Positions 32,651 to 32,699 of a DNA stretch of 32,699 nt are shown piece by piece (positions within the stretch are counted from its first letter, which is position 1; every line of letters starts with the position of its first letter). Under the pieces are notes generated by a model. The model was not told the origin of the DNA and searched no databases. It was given only the letters and a program-made list of their open reading frames with translations. Both the position numbers and the translations under genes were made by a program. Source of the stretch: a virus; the IMG/VR virus record IMGVR_UViG_3300034682_000197, positions 1-32,699 of that record; one strand, 5' to 3'.

Positions 32651-32699
32651 AACATAGCGGTAAATGGTGCGCTGCGGGCTGCAACTGGCTTTTTCACCG

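Overview
The window is the late (structural and lysis) half of a prophage in a GC-rich betaproteobacterium. Codon usage, tRNA sequences and gene style fit Burkholderiales, most likely Comamonadaceae (Comamonas, Acidovorax or Delftia type); this taxonomic call is from memory of such genomes, not from a search. Phage genes run left to right on the + strand. The window opens in the end of a probable portal gene. The right phage end lies at about 32575, where the phage abuts the 5' half of a host tRNA-Arg(UCU) gene on the - strand.

Layout. 1-4409 is head morphogenesis: portal end, small protein, scaffold-like protein, N4-gp56-type major capsid, two small structural proteins and a head-tail adaptor. 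4482-16770 holds a probable internal virion protein and one giant 3,629-residue PLxRFG polyvalent protein carrying ParB-like, DNA methyltransferase, HExxxHH metallopeptidase-like and barnase/EndoU/RelE-like nuclease regions. 22560-30853 is a run of tightly packed virion/tail genes, including a repeat protein and a locally duplicated gene junction. 30960-32401 is a full lysis cassette: holin, SAR endolysin, Rz and embedded Rz1. Several strong intrinsic terminators divide these units. A 12-nt motif, CCCCGGCTAGGG, recurs in four intergenic gaps.

The phage block is interrupted at about 16.8-22.4 kb by an accessory island of lower GC. It holds an IS3-family element, a truncated XRE-type regulator, a single-HxK phospholipase-D-type nuclease (NgoFVII/BfiI style restriction enzyme candidate), and a convergent two-gene operon: a D12-class adenine methyltransferase preceded by a RelB/DinJ-type ribbon-helix-helix domain fused to an M.EcoRI-type adenine methyltransferase. 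Two copies of a 15-nt repeat with a TACAATGTA palindrome sit on the probable -35 and -10 of that operon, which suggests that the fused domain regulates its own expression. The island ends near a tRNA-Phe 3' fragment with a terminator and is flanked by inverted copies of a short dispersed repeat.

The most novel candidate is this island: a nuclease with two methyltransferases, one fused to an antitoxin-type DNA-binding domain. All functional calls are by motif reading without database searches.
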